Shown here: positions 35,501 to 43,637 of the stretch, one piece after another | How positions within the stretch are numbered: position 1 is the first letter of the stretch | How the letters are laid out: each line of letters opens with the position of its first letter | Assembly: GCA_020353515.1 (NCBI GenBank) | Contig: CP070695.1 | Location: forward strand, 2,702,155-2,766,154 | Origin: Candidatus Heimdallarchaeota archaeon | GTDB lineage: Archaea; Asgardarchaeota; Heimdallarchaeia; Hodarchaeales; Hodarchaeaceae | Length of the DNA: 64,000 bases | Direction: 5' to 3' | Made by a program: the position numbers and the translations under genes | The notes under the pieces: model-generated | The model's database searches: none | The model's input: the letters and a program-made list of their open reading frames with translations, nothing else | What the model was told of the DNA's origin: nothing

Positions 35501-35919
35501 TTTTTATCGGCCCAACATATTATCAAAAATTACATCATCTTGTTGCAGACAAAATTCATGCACGAGCTAGAGGACCTATCCAAATATTAACTCGACAACC
35601 TACAGAGGGTAGAGCTCGAGAAGGGGGTTTACGATTTGGTGAAATGGAACGTGATTGCTTAATTGGTCATGGTGCAGCTCTTTTATTAAAAGAAAGATTA
35701 TTAGAAGAATCTGACAAAACAGAGATCTTCATTTGTGAAAAGTGTGGATTAATAGCAACTTGGGATCGTAAGAAAGACCAAACATATTGTAATGTCTGTG
35801 GAAACGTTGATACAGGCATTTTTAAGGTTGCAATTTCTTATGCATTCAAATTACTTCTTCAAGAGCTAATGTCTCTTACTATCAAACCCCAACTCATCTT
35901 AACTGATTCAACTCACTAA
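32545..35919 (+). CDS. rpoB: DNA-directed RNA polymerase subunit B
   Basis: 1124-aa single-chain second-largest subunit of RNA polymerase, unlike the split B'/B'' of many methanogens. Recognisable blocks include GSERVIVTQEYLVSNRV, THWGKICPNETPEGPNCGL, RPAGQNFVVAILSFQGYN, GDKFASRHGQKGI, ARIFIGPTYYQKLHH and a C-terminal zinc ribbon CEKCGLIATWDRKKDQTYC. All the catalytic core motifs are present. It is followed directly by secE, not by rpoA1, so the usual rpoH-rpoB-rpoA operon is broken up; rpoH lies 18 kb away. Confidence 0.98.
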   Translation: MEQITNDDKWKVLKSMYNEFGLVRQHLYSFNEFVETKLNEIVQERPKIEPDIEGFYVKLEGIDVGEPSVREADGSERTIYPMEARIRNLIYSAPLNLKMRPVYVDAGIEREEEVVTAYIGRLPIMLKSKSCLLYNLGRDELTRLGEDPEDPGGYFIINGSERVIVTQEYLVSNRVLVDQGRKGSSTTAVAKVFSTVAGFRSLVSVQRRKDGRLLVNFFSVPRPLPLTVLIKALGVTVDRDIANLVTDDPELIQELLPTLREAAEIVDQEEALDFIGKRVAVGQTRQYRILRAKQVLDNYLLPHVGKDESFRHQKALYLAQMALKVIELNLGRIEQDDKDHYANKRLKLAGEMLTSLFRVAFHSLYRDIKYQLEKGARRGKLPNLRVAMRADVITERIRHALATGNWVGGKAGVSQLLDRTNYMSTYSHLRRVISPLIRSQAHFEARDLHATHWGKICPNETPEGPNCGLVKNLAMQAYISIGTPEQPVRDFIFQNCSVKPVTEAIDHQGVHILLNGNLIATTRDPEETFNLIREARRSSKLFHEINLAYFEENRVISINTDGGRVRRPLIILDHELDGSKRVAKPRLNLIHVEKLSKGDIKFSDLLKEGIIEFLDAEEEENAFIAMTLEEIQPEHTHVEISPSAILGICASIIPYAEHNQSPRNTYEAGMTKQALGLYASNFYFRTDRRSHILQAPQIPLVGSKSMDIIGFNDRPAGQNFVVAILSFQGYNIEDAIILNRASVERGLARSHFFRSYVGEEKKYLGGQEDRFEIPQKGVRGYRAKEVYRHLSEVDGIIEPEIEVGGGDILVGRTSRPRFLEEYIELESLESSTPQRRETSLAIRHGEKGIVDGVILTETSEGSTLVKIKVRDQRTPELGDKFASRHGQKGIIGHIVPQRDMPFTENGIVPDLIINPHAIPSRMTLGQIIECMSAIVACYDGEQIDATLFEAPDPEDIASRLRSLGFHPYAESVMYDGMTGQKLPARIFIGPTYYQKLHHLVADKIHARARGPIQILTRQPTEGRAREGGLRFGEMERDCLIGHGAALLLKERLLEESDKTEIFICEKCGLIATWDRKKDQTYCNVCGNVDTGIFKVAISYAFKLLLQELMSLTIKPQLILTDSTH

Positions 35920-35924
35920 ATAAA

Positions 35925-36131
35925 GTGGAAAAAATGTCATTAGATAGTAGTAGAATAGGAACAGCAAGTTTCTATAAAAGAGCAATTCGAATTTTGAAGC
36001 TGGCTAAAAGACCAGATAGATCAGAAGTTTTCCTAGTCATTAAGATTACTGTTGCTGGAATGGCAATTCTTGGACTTATTGCATATGTGATTCGATTTGT
36101 ACTTGCTGCTGTATTACAACAAGAAATGTAA
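35925..36131 (+). CDS. secE: Sec61-gamma/SecE translocase subunit
   Basis: 68 aa with an N-terminal amphipathic segment and one membrane helix (about residues 42-62: VAGMAILGLIAYVIRFVLAA), the normal archaeal SecE layout with the conserved LAKRPDRSEVF stretch before it. The visible frame begins at GTG 35925; ATG at 35934 is an alternative start. It braces SecY, whose gene starts at 62700. Five bases after rpoB and 29 bases before spt5, so probably one operon. Confidence 0.9.
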   Translation: MEKMSLDSSRIGTASFYKRAIRILKLAKRPDRSEVFLVIKITVAGMAILGLIAYVIRFVLAAVLQQEM

Positions 36132-36160
36132 TCATCAATCCTTACAGTGTATTCTAGAAT

Positions 36161-36643
36161 GTGATCAGATTGCTTGAAAAAGTTGGGATATATTGCTTCA
36201 AGGTGAAGAAGGGACAAGAATTCAATGCAGCTGAAGCTGTTGCAAACCGTGCAGAGATTAATCAACTTGATATTAAAACAGTTTTAGTAACGGAGATACA
36301 AGGCTACATTTTTATCGAAGGAGATGTTCAAGACATTACTCGTGCTGTTGATAGTGCTCATTACATTGGAAAACAATTAGGTCGGGTTCCAGTTTCAGAA
36401 TTGGAAGGACACCTTATACCGACACCTGTAATCGAAGGGTTGAAAACAAATGATATTGTTGAGATCATTGATGGCCCATTCAAAGGTAGTCGGGCAAAAA
36501 TTTCCTCAATATACCACGCCCGAGAAGAAATTACTGTCGATCTACTTACTAGCAGTGTTACTATCCCAATTGTCCTTCATGCTGATTCAGTAAAACTTAT
36601 ACAACCCAGTGAGGAAGAACAGGACGAGGATAGTGAGTTTTAA
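36161..36643 (+). CDS. spt5: transcription elongation factor Spt5 (NusG)
   Basis: 160-aa NGN plus KOW protein starting at GTG. The NGN domain covers about residues 1-90 (GIYCFKVKKGQEF, VLVTEIQGYIFIEGD), and the KOW motif is NDIVEIIDGPFKGSRAKI near residue 105. The C terminus is acidic (EEEQDEDSEF). It closes the RNA polymerase clamp over DNA and couples to the ribosome, normally with Spt4, which is not in the window. Follows rpoB and secE. Confidence 0.94.
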   Translation: MIRLLEKVGIYCFKVKKGQEFNAAEAVANRAEINQLDIKTVLVTEIQGYIFIEGDVQDITRAVDSAHYIGKQLGRVPVSELEGHLIPTPVIEGLKTNDIVEIIDGPFKGSRAKISSIYHAREEITVDLLTSSVTIPIVLHADSVKLIQPSEEEQDEDSEF

Positions 36644-36739
36644 AATATTATTCTTAATAAGTCGAATAAACTAATTATAGAAAAAGATGTTTGATTGACT
36701 ATTAGCCATAAGTTATTGATTTCAATTAATGATAATTAA

Positions 36740-36838
36740 CATTACTTATTAATATTAAGAAAAAAAGCCCATTTGTCGAGTATAAAGCACAGGAGTGCGT
36801 AGGCCGAAAGAAGTAACTGGGAAAAAGACAATTCAAAG
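36740..36838 (+). promoter_or_regulatory. rpl10 promoter and structured leader
   Basis: TATA-like TTATTAATATTAAG (36745-36760) is followed by a roughly 70-base leader. CCCA at 36769 can pair with TGGG at 36818, enclosing a GCAC-AGGA-GTGC hairpin (36787-36798) and a GGCCGAAAG segment. The leader is more GC-rich than the flanks. Autoregulation of ribosomal protein genes by leader structures is well known, so this is a candidate L10 control site; it was not tested. Confidence 0.35.
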
Positions 36839-37747
36839 GTGATCATAATGGCTATATCTGTAATCCGCTCAGAAACAAGACAAAAAAGGAAGAGGGGGCA
36901 GATTGATACGATAGTTGACTTAACAGAACAGAACTCAGTTATTGGTCTGGTTAATCTAAGTGGAATAAGTTCAAAGGCCCTTCAAGGGATTCGTTCTTTA
37001 ATGCGATCTGGAGAAGTTGAAGCAATAATAAAAGTAGCTAAGAATACTATTAAAACATTAGCTCTGGAGAAAACCAATAAGAAAGATCTTGTTAAGCTTA
37101 TTCCCCATATAAACGGTTCTTGTGCCATAATTTTCACAAATACTAATCCTTTCAAGCTTCAAAAATTCCTGAATCGAAATCAAGTTCCTGCTCCTGCGAA
37201 AGCTGGTCAGATATCACCTGTTGATGTTTTTATTCCAGAAGGTCTAACAAATTTGGATCCTGGGCCTATTATAGGAGAACTCGGATCTGTTGGGTTACAA
37301 ACAAGAATTGAGAAAGGAAAGATTAGGATTTCAAAAACAGCTAAAGTTCTATCAAAAAATGATATCGTGACGGAAGCTCATGCAACAGTACTCGCTCGTT
37401 TAGGAATACAACCCTTTAAAGTAGGATTAAAGCTGAATACAGTAATAGAAAGTGGGGAGTTGATTGATGGAAGTGTTCTCGATATAGATGAGGATCAAAT
37501 TATCTCAGATTTGCAACAAGCTAGTTTAAATGCCTTGATATTAGCCGTTAATCCCAATATCGTGTATTATTCTGTCACAGCAACACCATTTCTGTTGAAA
37601 ACAGCCATTTCTCAAGCTATGGCATTATCTCTATCGTGTAATTATGTAACAGAAAAAACAGTGGATTTGATCTTGCTGAAAACTGTGAAACAAGCTGAAC
37701 TATTAAAAAAGGAAGCATTAAAAGAAAATTCAGAATTGAAGTTTTAA
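36839..37747 (+). CDS. rpl10: ribosomal protein L10 (P0)
   Basis: 302-aa archaeal uL10, base of the ribosomal stalk. The N-terminal rRNA-binding domain includes NLSGISSKALQGIRSLMR and IKVAKNTIKTLAL; the middle has PAPAKAGQISPVDVFIPEG. The C-terminal region has the helical spine for L12 dimers, ending abruptly in KKEALKENSELKF without the acidic tail and GLGALF-type motif that most archaeal P0 proteins share with P1. The L12/P1 gene, normally next, is absent here. Two ATGs are close together (36848 also possible). Confidence 0.93.
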   Translation: MIIMAISVIRSETRQKRKRGQIDTIVDLTEQNSVIGLVNLSGISSKALQGIRSLMRSGEVEAIIKVAKNTIKTLALEKTNKKDLVKLIPHINGSCAIIFTNTNPFKLQKFLNRNQVPAPAKAGQISPVDVFIPEGLTNLDPGPIIGELGSVGLQTRIEKGKIRISKTAKVLSKNDIVTEAHATVLARLGIQPFKVGLKLNTVIESGELIDGSVLDIDEDQIISDLQQASLNALILAVNPNIVYYSVTATPFLLKTAISQAMALSLSCNYVTEKTVDLILLKTVKQAELLKKEALKENSELKF

Positions 37748-37844
37748 TAAACCTAATGTAGAAGATTTGAAGCCAATAACTTTCAATACAATATTTACTT
37801 AATTATCTCTCATGAGACATTGGGGGGAATCAAAGTTTCTTACA

Positions 37845-38777
37845 CTAATTTTTTGACTTTATTAACTCATTAACATACTTTTCAGCTTGAAATAGTTCTA
37901 GATCTGTATATTTTTGGCCATTTCCAATGAAAAGAACGGGGACTCCATCAGTAGCGTAAGTTACGGATAATAAAGCTCCTCCACGAGCATCAGCGTCCAT
38001 TTTTGCAAGAATAATTCCATCTAGAGGGATTTCTTTATGAAAATCCTTTGCTTGTTCTGTTGCGTCATTTCCTGCTAAAGCGTCCACAACTAGTATCGTG
38101 TAATTTGGATTTGTGACACGATGAATCTTCTTCATTTCTTCCATTAAATCCCGATTTACAGCCATTCGGCCAGAAGTATCAATCATAACAACATCAGCAT
38201 ACTTCGCTTTTGCATGAGCAATTGCATCATAAGCTACAGCTGCAGAATCACTACCATATTTTCCTTTTATTAATTTAACACCAAGCCTATTTGCATGAAC
38301 CTCCAACTGTTCTTGTGCTCCTGAACGAAAAGTATCACTTGCAGCGAGAACTACATGGAATCCTTCTTTTTTCAATAGATAAGCTATTTTTGCTATTGTA
38401 GTTGTTTTGCCAGTGCCATTTATTCCTAGGAATAAGAGTATTAAAGGATCTTTTGAAGATATTTGAGTGGAAGACTTTTGGTGTTGGTTAATTATCTCGA
38501 CGAGATTCAAAGGTTCTTTAGGGGTAATAAGATCAAGAATGATCTCTTTTGCGAAGACAGGGATCATTTTTGAGAGATCGCTGAATCTTTTTGCACGTTT
38601 CCCGAGCATCTTATTAGTAAGTTTCTTTGAAATCTGTTTAGCTACTTTTAAGGAGACATCATTTGCTATCAATATTAATTCGAATTCTCGAACTGCTTTT
38701 CGGATATTTTTTTCATTGATTTCATACGTAGAAACTTTTCTGAGGAATTTTTCCACTCCTTTTTTTAAGGATGACAA
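37845..38777 (-). CDS. ftsY: signal recognition particle receptor FtsY
   Basis: 310-aa SRP GTPase. The N helical domain is residues 1-90; G1 is LGINGTGKTTTIAKIA, followed by DTFRSGAQEQL, VVMIDTSGRM (G3) and ILAKMDADARGGALLS (G4 region). It has no long acidic N-terminal extension, typical of archaea. The start is TTG with a GGAGG upstream. Last gene of the conserved run rpl1-rpl39e-rpl31e-tif6-rpl18a-pfdA-ftsY, read in that order on the minus strand. Confidence 0.95.
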   Translation of the reverse strand: MSSLKKGVEKFLRKVSTYEINEKNIRKAVREFELILIANDVSLKVAKQISKKLTNKMLGKRAKRFSDLSKMIPVFAKEIILDLITPKEPLNLVEIINQHQKSSTQISSKDPLILLFLGINGTGKTTTIAKIAYLLKKEGFHVVLAASDTFRSGAQEQLEVHANRLGVKLIKGKYGSDSAAVAYDAIAHAKAKYADVVMIDTSGRMAVNRDLMEEMKKIHRVTNPNYTILVVDALAGNDATEQAKDFHKEIPLDGIILAKMDADARGGALLSVTYATDGVPVLFIGNGQKYTDLELFQAEKYVNELIKSKN

Positions 38778-38883
38778 TCTAAAAAAAAACCTCCAAAAAT
38801 AGACCGATCTGTTTTCTTACCAATAATTCTAACCTTAAGAAAGAAATTGATTTTTGATCTCTTTTAATGAAGTGTTCTTTTCA

Positions 38884-39327
38884 TCAGAAGAACTGATATT
38901 TTTGAGCGATCTTAAGTAGTTCTTGTCTTTCTGAGTTTAATTTTTGAGACAATTGAGAGTGTTGTTCTTGGAGTTGTTTCATACTATTCTCTAAATTTTC
39001 AATTTGAGATTTATTTCGTTCCTCCGAGTCTATCAATTCTGTGTGAAGTGTAATTCCTGACCCCAAAGATATATATGTCTTATGTGGATCTTTTATCATA
39101 CAAAGAATCAGATTAGAACCACCAATTGGGATTAAAATTTCATCTCCAGGTTTTTTCGTTTTAAGCTCGTTTTGTGTTTTTATTGCGTCATTTAGAGAAT
39201 TCATAGCTCTGTAAATAAGATTTACTTGTTGTTCTATTGCAGCAATGTTTGCCTGTAACTGGTCAATATTTTCTTGAAGTTCCCTTACACGTGATATCGC
39301 TTCATTAGGTATAGTTGATCCTGACAT
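38884..39327 (-). CDS. pfdA: prefoldin alpha subunit
   Basis: 147 aa with the characteristic coiled-coil, beta-hairpin, coiled-coil pattern: helix about 5-55 (RVRELQENIDQLQANIAA), beta region with DEILIPIGGSNL and KTYISLGSGI, then helix about 100-147 (ENLENSMKQLQEQHSQL). Two alpha and four beta subunits form the prefoldin jellyfish that hands unfolded proteins to the thermosome. Followed by ftsY after a gap of about 100 bases; upstream rpl18a is three bases away. Confidence 0.9.
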   Translation of the reverse strand: MSGSTIPNEAISRVRELQENIDQLQANIAAIEQQVNLIYRAMNSLNDAIKTQNELKTKKPGDEILIPIGGSNLILCMIKDPHKTYISLGSGITLHTELIDSEERNKSQIENLENSMKQLQEQHSQLSQKLNSERQELLKIAQKYQFF

Positions 39328-39330
39328 CCA

Positions 39331-39597
39331 TCAATCCTCATATGGAATCTTAAAATCAGTAGTTACAAGTTTTTGTACAAAGGGATCTGTAATATCTTCT
39401 TGGGAAATCTCATTAATTGAAGTGATTCGAATTTGGCCTCTTTTTAGCCGATTTCGGCTCCCAAACTCTGAAAAAAGTTTATCCTTAGCCTGTTCTTCTG
39501 TTAAAGCGCATAATTCTTTGGAAAAAGATGTCGTTTGCCGTCTTTGCTTGAAAAATCCCGAAATTCTAAAGATTTTAACAGATACTTCATTTTTCAT
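39331..39597 (-). CDS. ribosomal protein L18Ae/LX (eL20)
   Basis: 88 aa. VKIFRISGFFKQRRQTTSFSKE and the later LKRGQIRITSINEISQEDI are typical of the archaeal LX protein, homologous to the N-terminal part of eukaryotic L18a. Its place between tif6 and pfdA is the standard archaeal gene order. Confidence 0.85.
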   Translation of the reverse strand: MKNEVSVKIFRISGFFKQRRQTTSFSKELCALTEEQAKDKLFSEFGSRNRLKRGQIRITSINEISQEDITDPFVQKLVTTDFKIPYED

Positions 39598-39696
39598 GTT
39601 ATCTCTCTCTTTACTTGGATTGTGTTTTCAATTTATTTCGTTTTTTTCATTTCTTTAAATTAAATTCGTAGTTAATTCAAAATTTATTTTGATTCA

Positions 39697-40347
39697 TTAA
39701 GAGAAGCAGCGTGTTATTTCCATCGTTTCAATACCCGTTGTTTCCCGCCCAACCAATAACCCCTTAGTATTTCCAATTATTCCAGAGGCAACAAATTCAG
39801 AGCCCTTGTTAACGCTTCCTACCCCGACCTGCTGCAGATGGAGTATTTCCTTCATTTCAATTATTTCTTCTTCACTCGCAAGCGGTGTAAACAATCCTCC
39901 ATTATTTGTGACAAATGCAAGACTTCCAACTAAGTCTGAATTAGCAATTGTTCTTGCTTCTAGAGGAATATTCAAAGTGTCAGATATTGCTTTTTGTATT
40001 GGGAGGGGGACAATAGGAGAGATTAAACCACCAAAATCGTTAACAAGAACAACATTACCAAATGCAAAGAATTCCGAAGACTGGTAAATCGGAAGATCTG
40101 CTGATTTTAGTTCATTCAAAACCTCTGAACTAAGTACACTTGAAACAATGCTTCCAAAAGAATTTCCAACAGCTAAAGAACCAATGATACTATCTGAAAC
40201 TTGAGTAATTTCGACTTTCAAAGCCCTATGTACAAGATTTTGTAGATTTAATGGTGTATTGTGTGGAATAAACGCATTATTTTCTGTACATAGCATTTTG
40301 ACTCCAATATGAATACTACCAAGAAAGTCGACAAACTCAATTTCCAC
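39697..40347 (-). CDS. translation initiation factor 6
   Basis: 216-aa aIF6, the anti-association factor that binds the large ribosomal subunit. The pseudo-fivefold repeat shows in LGSIHIGVKMLCTENNAFIP, ITQVSDSIIGSLAVGNSFGS, FGNVVLVNDFGGLISP, NSDLVGSLAFVTNNGG and GSEFVASGIIGNTKGLLVG. The start is GTG. In the ribosomal cluster, 51 bases downstream of rpl31e. Confidence 0.93.
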   Translation of the reverse strand: MEIEFVDFLGSIHIGVKMLCTENNAFIPHNTPLNLQNLVHRALKVEITQVSDSIIGSLAVGNSFGSIVSSVLSSEVLNELKSADLPIYQSSEFFAFGNVVLVNDFGGLISPIVPLPIQKAISDTLNIPLEARTIANSDLVGSLAFVTNNGGLFTPLASEEEIIEMKEILHLQQVGVGSVNKGSEFVASGIIGNTKGLLVGRETTGIETMEITRCFS

Positions 40348-40397
40348 GGTTTTAAAACTCCCAAAAATTAATTCAAGAATAGATGAAAAGCATTATT

Positions 40398-40679
40398 TCA
40401 TCCGAGATATACTGTTACAATATCATCTTCCGTTTTTACAGCTCGAATTCGAATTTTTCTGGGGGGATTTTGAATCCCTCTAGCCCATATATACTCATTC
40501 ACTTCAGGGTCGATGATGACATCTTCACAGCGAAGATGACGTTTAATAAAAGTTCTGAGATGCCGTACCGCTCTTGGAGTTCTTTTAGGACGAGGAATCC
40601 GTCGGCCATAAATCGTTTTACCAAAAGGAATCGTATAAATCCTTTCCTCGATTATTGAATCTGCTGGAGTTTCACTCAT
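40398..40679 (-). CDS. rpl31e: ribosomal protein L31e
   Basis: 93 aa with the eL31 signature EERIYTIPFGKTIYG, RTPRAVRHLRTFIKRH and DPEVNEYIWARGI, at the ribosomal tunnel exit. Clustered as usual directly after rpl39e (17-base gap). Confidence 0.95.
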   Translation of the reverse strand: MSETPADSIIEERIYTIPFGKTIYGRRIPRPKRTPRAVRHLRTFIKRHLRCEDVIIDPEVNEYIWARGIQNPPRKIRIRAVKTEDDIVTVYLG

Positions 40680-40696
40680 TTATTTTCCCTCTTTAT

Positions 40697-40852
40697 TTAA
40701 GGTTTTATTTTTGTAGATCGCCATCGTCGTTTTTTAGGATGAGTAGTCACTTTTCGGGATGTTTTCATAATTACCCATGTAGGAACAGTGGAATTTGAAG
40801 CTCCTTTCTTAGCAAGCCGTAATTTTTTCGCATAGGGCTTATTTCGCGCCAT
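40697..40852 (-). CDS. rpl39e: ribosomal protein L39e
   Basis: 51-aa protein, too small for many gene finders. Translation begins [17 protein letters not shown], continues with [13 protein letters not shown] and ends [12 protein letters not shown], matching eL39 with its conserved P-x-W and RRxWR basic tail. It lines the exit tunnel of the large subunit. It lies between rpl1 (12-base gap) and rpl31e, its normal neighbour. Confidence 0.95.
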   Translation of the reverse strand: MARNKPYAKKLRLAKKGASNSTVPTWVIMKTSRKVTTHPKKRRWRSTKIKP

Positions 40853-40864
40853 CTATTTATCTCC

Positions 40865-41524
40865 TTATGTTCTCTCTAGTCTTATAGAGGGACCCATTGT
40901 GGTTTTAAAATTAACAGAATTAATTTGAACGACTCCTTTTGGTAATGTTGCTGTTAATGTTTGTAATATAGTATTAGCGTTCTCTGCTAGGGCTTTGTTG
41001 TCATGATCAGCCTTTCCGATCTTTGTATTAATTACAGGGGTTGATTTTAATCTTAATTTCACTGTACGTTTGTATCTTTCAACGAACTTATCAATTTCAA
41101 CTCTTGGAGGTATTGGTTTAGGCATTTTTCCTCTTGGACCTAGTATTTTGCCAAGGAATTTCGCAACAATAGGCATAAGTTGGGGTTCTGCCAGGAAAAA
41201 TGAGAACTGATTAGCGATCTTCTTTGCATTCTTTGGTTCTTTAGCTAATCTTTCTATTTCTTCGCGACTAAAAGTCGTTAGACCAGAGTCCTTAGATTTA
41301 GTGGCAATATCTCCTTCTGCAAAAACGGCAACACTAGATTTGCCTCCCAAATCATTTGGAACTAAGGTTTCTAAATTGATTCTGTTTGCAGGATTCTTCA
41401 AATCAATATCACGCAAGCCAATTGAGATTTCGATAGTTTCGGTAAATTTTCTTTGTTTTCTCTCATTACTTTTAGTTTTGGCCTGAGATATTGCTTCTTC
41501 CAGTTGATTTGGTGTATAGGACAT
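40865..41524 (-). CDS. rpl1: ribosomal protein L1
   Basis: 219-aa uL1 of the mobile L1 stalk. The central block FLAEPQLMPIVAKFLGKILGPRGKMPKP (seen as LMPIVAKFLGKILGPRGK) is diagnostic, with TIEISIGLRDIDLKNPANR at the N terminus. L1 commonly represses its own mRNA in archaea; the divergent upstream region contains a possible stem. It heads the minus-strand ribosomal run through rpl39e. Confidence 0.96.
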   Translation of the reverse strand: MSYTPNQLEEAISQAKTKSNERKQRKFTETIEISIGLRDIDLKNPANRINLETLVPNDLGGKSSVAVFAEGDIATKSKDSGLTTFSREEIERLAKEPKNAKKIANQFSFFLAEPQLMPIVAKFLGKILGPRGKMPKPIPPRVEIDKFVERYKRTVKLRLKSTPVINTKIGKADHDNKALAENANTILQTLTATLPKGVVQINSVNFKTTMGPSIRLERT

Positions 41525-41946
41525 GGATAATTCCCTTTTAGAGTATTATTTAGACTTCTTTGATGTTTATAATCCAATACAAGGTTTTTTAGTATAGTTT
41601 TTTGTGTGTTTTGAGATAACCAATTAATTACTGTGGGAGAATTTTTTTCCCCAATCTACCCGTCTATAATTCCTAAATGTGAAGATCCTGTCCCTCTTGT
41701 GGGAGCTAGAATCATTAGAAATGCTGTATACTGAGATACAAACCAAAATTAAGGGTGAAAATATATACTTGAGCTAGTCCCAACATTCCTCGACCGCTTT
41801 TTCTATTGACTGGCAAAAGTATAAGGATAAATAGTTTTTCAATATATGGATCAAAATTCTTAATTCATAAATAAAATCTCCACCAATTAGTTAGTTTCAG
41901 GATAAATCTTATTTTAAAATTATTATTTCAACCAACAATTAATTGT
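41525..41946. other. divergent rpl1/rpl11 control region
   Basis: 422 bases with no gene. A G-rich/C-rich pair (GTGGGAGAA at 41633 and TTCCCCA at 41650) can form an imperfect hairpin on either strand and might be an L1 operator on the rpl1 transcript. AT-rich blocks near 41840-41930 should contain the rpl11 promoter. I see nothing else. Confidence 0.3.
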
Positions 41947-41955
41947 GTGAACAAA

Positions 41956-42429
41956 ATGGCTAAAACCATTGAAGCATTAGTAGACGCAGGACAAGCAAGT
42001 CCTGGTCCGCCTCTGGGACCTGCTTTAGGCCCTTTAGGTGTTAATATCAAAGCTGTCATTGATGAAATAAATAAAAAAACTCAACAGTTTAAAGGGATGA
42101 AAGTCCCTGTTAAGGTAGAGGTAGATGATTCACGAAACTTTTCTATAGAGGTAGGTGTTCCCCCTACATCTTCACTATTACTTAGGGAAGCAGGAGTGGA
42201 AAAAGGAAGTGGCACTCCAAATACTGAAAAAGTAGGAAATTTAACTTTTGATCAATGTATTAGAGTTGCCCAAATGAAACACGAATCCATGTTAGCGATA
42301 AATTTACGCTCTGCGGTGAAGGAGGTCGTAGGAACTTGTATATCAATGGGATTAACAATAGATAATGAGGATCCAAAAGTAATAATTGACTCTATCAATA
42401 AAGGAAGTTTCGATAATTTTTTTGAATAA
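41956..42429 (+). CDS. rpl11: ribosomal protein L11
   Basis: 157-aa uL11, part of the GTPase-associated centre with the L10 stalk. MAKTIEALVDAGQASPGPPL and GPALGPLGVNI are the classical N-terminal signature with its proline switch. The frame extends to GTG 41947 (MNKMAKT), but ATG 41956 is preferred by family alignment. Followed after two bases by truD. Confidence 0.95.
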   Translation: MAKTIEALVDAGQASPGPPLGPALGPLGVNIKAVIDEINKKTQQFKGMKVPVKVEVDDSRNFSIEVGVPPTSSLLLREAGVEKGSGTPNTEKVGNLTFDQCIRVAQMKHESMLAINLRSAVKEVVGTCISMGLTIDNEDPKVIIDSINKGSFDNFFE

Positions 42430-42431
42430 TT

Positions 42432-43622
42432 ATGCCTAATCATTCTATTGAATCAATCGTTGGAATTCATGGTTACATTACTCCTGAATTTAATGGAACA
42501 GGCGGTAAAATCAAACAACAAAATAAGGATTTCATTGTGCGAGAAATACCTCCCAGTGGAAAGCCTATTTTCGATGGTTCAGAAATTGGTGAGGATTTAG
42601 GGGGATTATACATTCATTGTGTTCTATGGAAAAGTGGCTTCGATACTTTTAGAGCAATAAATAAGTTAGGTAGTCTTTTAAGGATTGAAGAAAAGGATTT
42701 TGGTTTTGCTGGTTTAAAGGATGCAGCTGCTGAAACCTATCAGCGAATTTCAATCTGGAACATAGATATACACCTCATAGAAAGAATAGACTTGCCTAAG
42801 ATCAGATTATTTCATCCTATTCGACAAAAATTCGCTGTTAAAATTGGTGATCTCCTTGGGAATTACTTTAAGATCAAAATTCGAGATATTCAAAGAGAAT
42901 TGAGTGAGGATGACTTGGAAAACCTGAAACGAGGTTTGGAATTAAAGGGTGTATTAAATTTTTATGGACCCCAACGTTTTGGATCAACTCGTCCCATTCT
43001 CCACATAATAGGTAAACTTCTTCTTCAAAATAGGTATTCCGAAGCGATAGATAAATATTTAGGGGCAAAAAGTCCCTTAGAGAATGAAAAGATTGTAGAA
43101 CTACGACATGAATATTCTGATACTCAATCTTATAGAGAATTAATTGACAAATTCCCTATCTCGTATAGAATTGAAAAAATGTTACTAAAGGGTTTAGACA
43201 AAAATCGTTCATCGAAAAATATCGTATTAACTCTACCGAAACAATTTTTGAGGTTAGCTATCTCATCATATCAATCTTATCTTTTCAATAGAGTTTTAAG
43301 TTATCTCAATGAATCTGACTTTCCTCTTTCTAAAAAATTGGTAATTCCTTTACCCGGATATCAGACAGTTCGAAAACAAACAAGTGAGGAAATCTGGGAA
43401 AAACTAAACACTTTCTTGGAGGAAGATGCATTGGATTATCAAAGCTTTTATCACGAAGAAGCAATGTTACGTTCAAAAGGAACCTTGAGAAATGCCATTT
43501 TATTTCCTACCCAGTTTAATTATTCTCACTTGGATATCGATTGGATAGAAGTGATATTTTGTTTACCCAAAGGTTCTTACGGAACCTCAGTTATAAGAGA
43601 GATAACTAAAACAAATATCTAA
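42432..43622 (+). CDS. truD: tRNA pseudouridine synthase D
   Basis: 396-aa TruD, which makes pseudouridine 13 in tRNA (and is related to eukaryotic Pus7). FGFAGLKDAAAETYQRIS carries the catalytic Asp, and NFYGPQRFGSTRPILHIIGK is the other diagnostic block. The TRUD insertion domain lies between residues 190 and 330. Two bases after rpl11, so presumably co-transcribed. Confidence 0.92.
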   Translation: MPNHSIESIVGIHGYITPEFNGTGGKIKQQNKDFIVREIPPSGKPIFDGSEIGEDLGGLYIHCVLWKSGFDTFRAINKLGSLLRIEEKDFGFAGLKDAAAETYQRISIWNIDIHLIERIDLPKIRLFHPIRQKFAVKIGDLLGNYFKIKIRDIQRELSEDDLENLKRGLELKGVLNFYGPQRFGSTRPILHIIGKLLLQNRYSEAIDKYLGAKSPLENEKIVELRHEYSDTQSYRELIDKFPISYRIEKMLLKGLDKNRSSKNIVLTLPKQFLRLAISSYQSYLFNRVLSYLNESDFPLSKKLVIPLPGYQTVRKQTSEEIWEKLNTFLEEDALDYQSFYHEEAMLRSKGTLRNAILFPTQFNYSHLDIDWIEVIFCLPKGSYGTSVIREITKTNI

Positions 43623-43637
43623 TGAGTTATGGAATAT

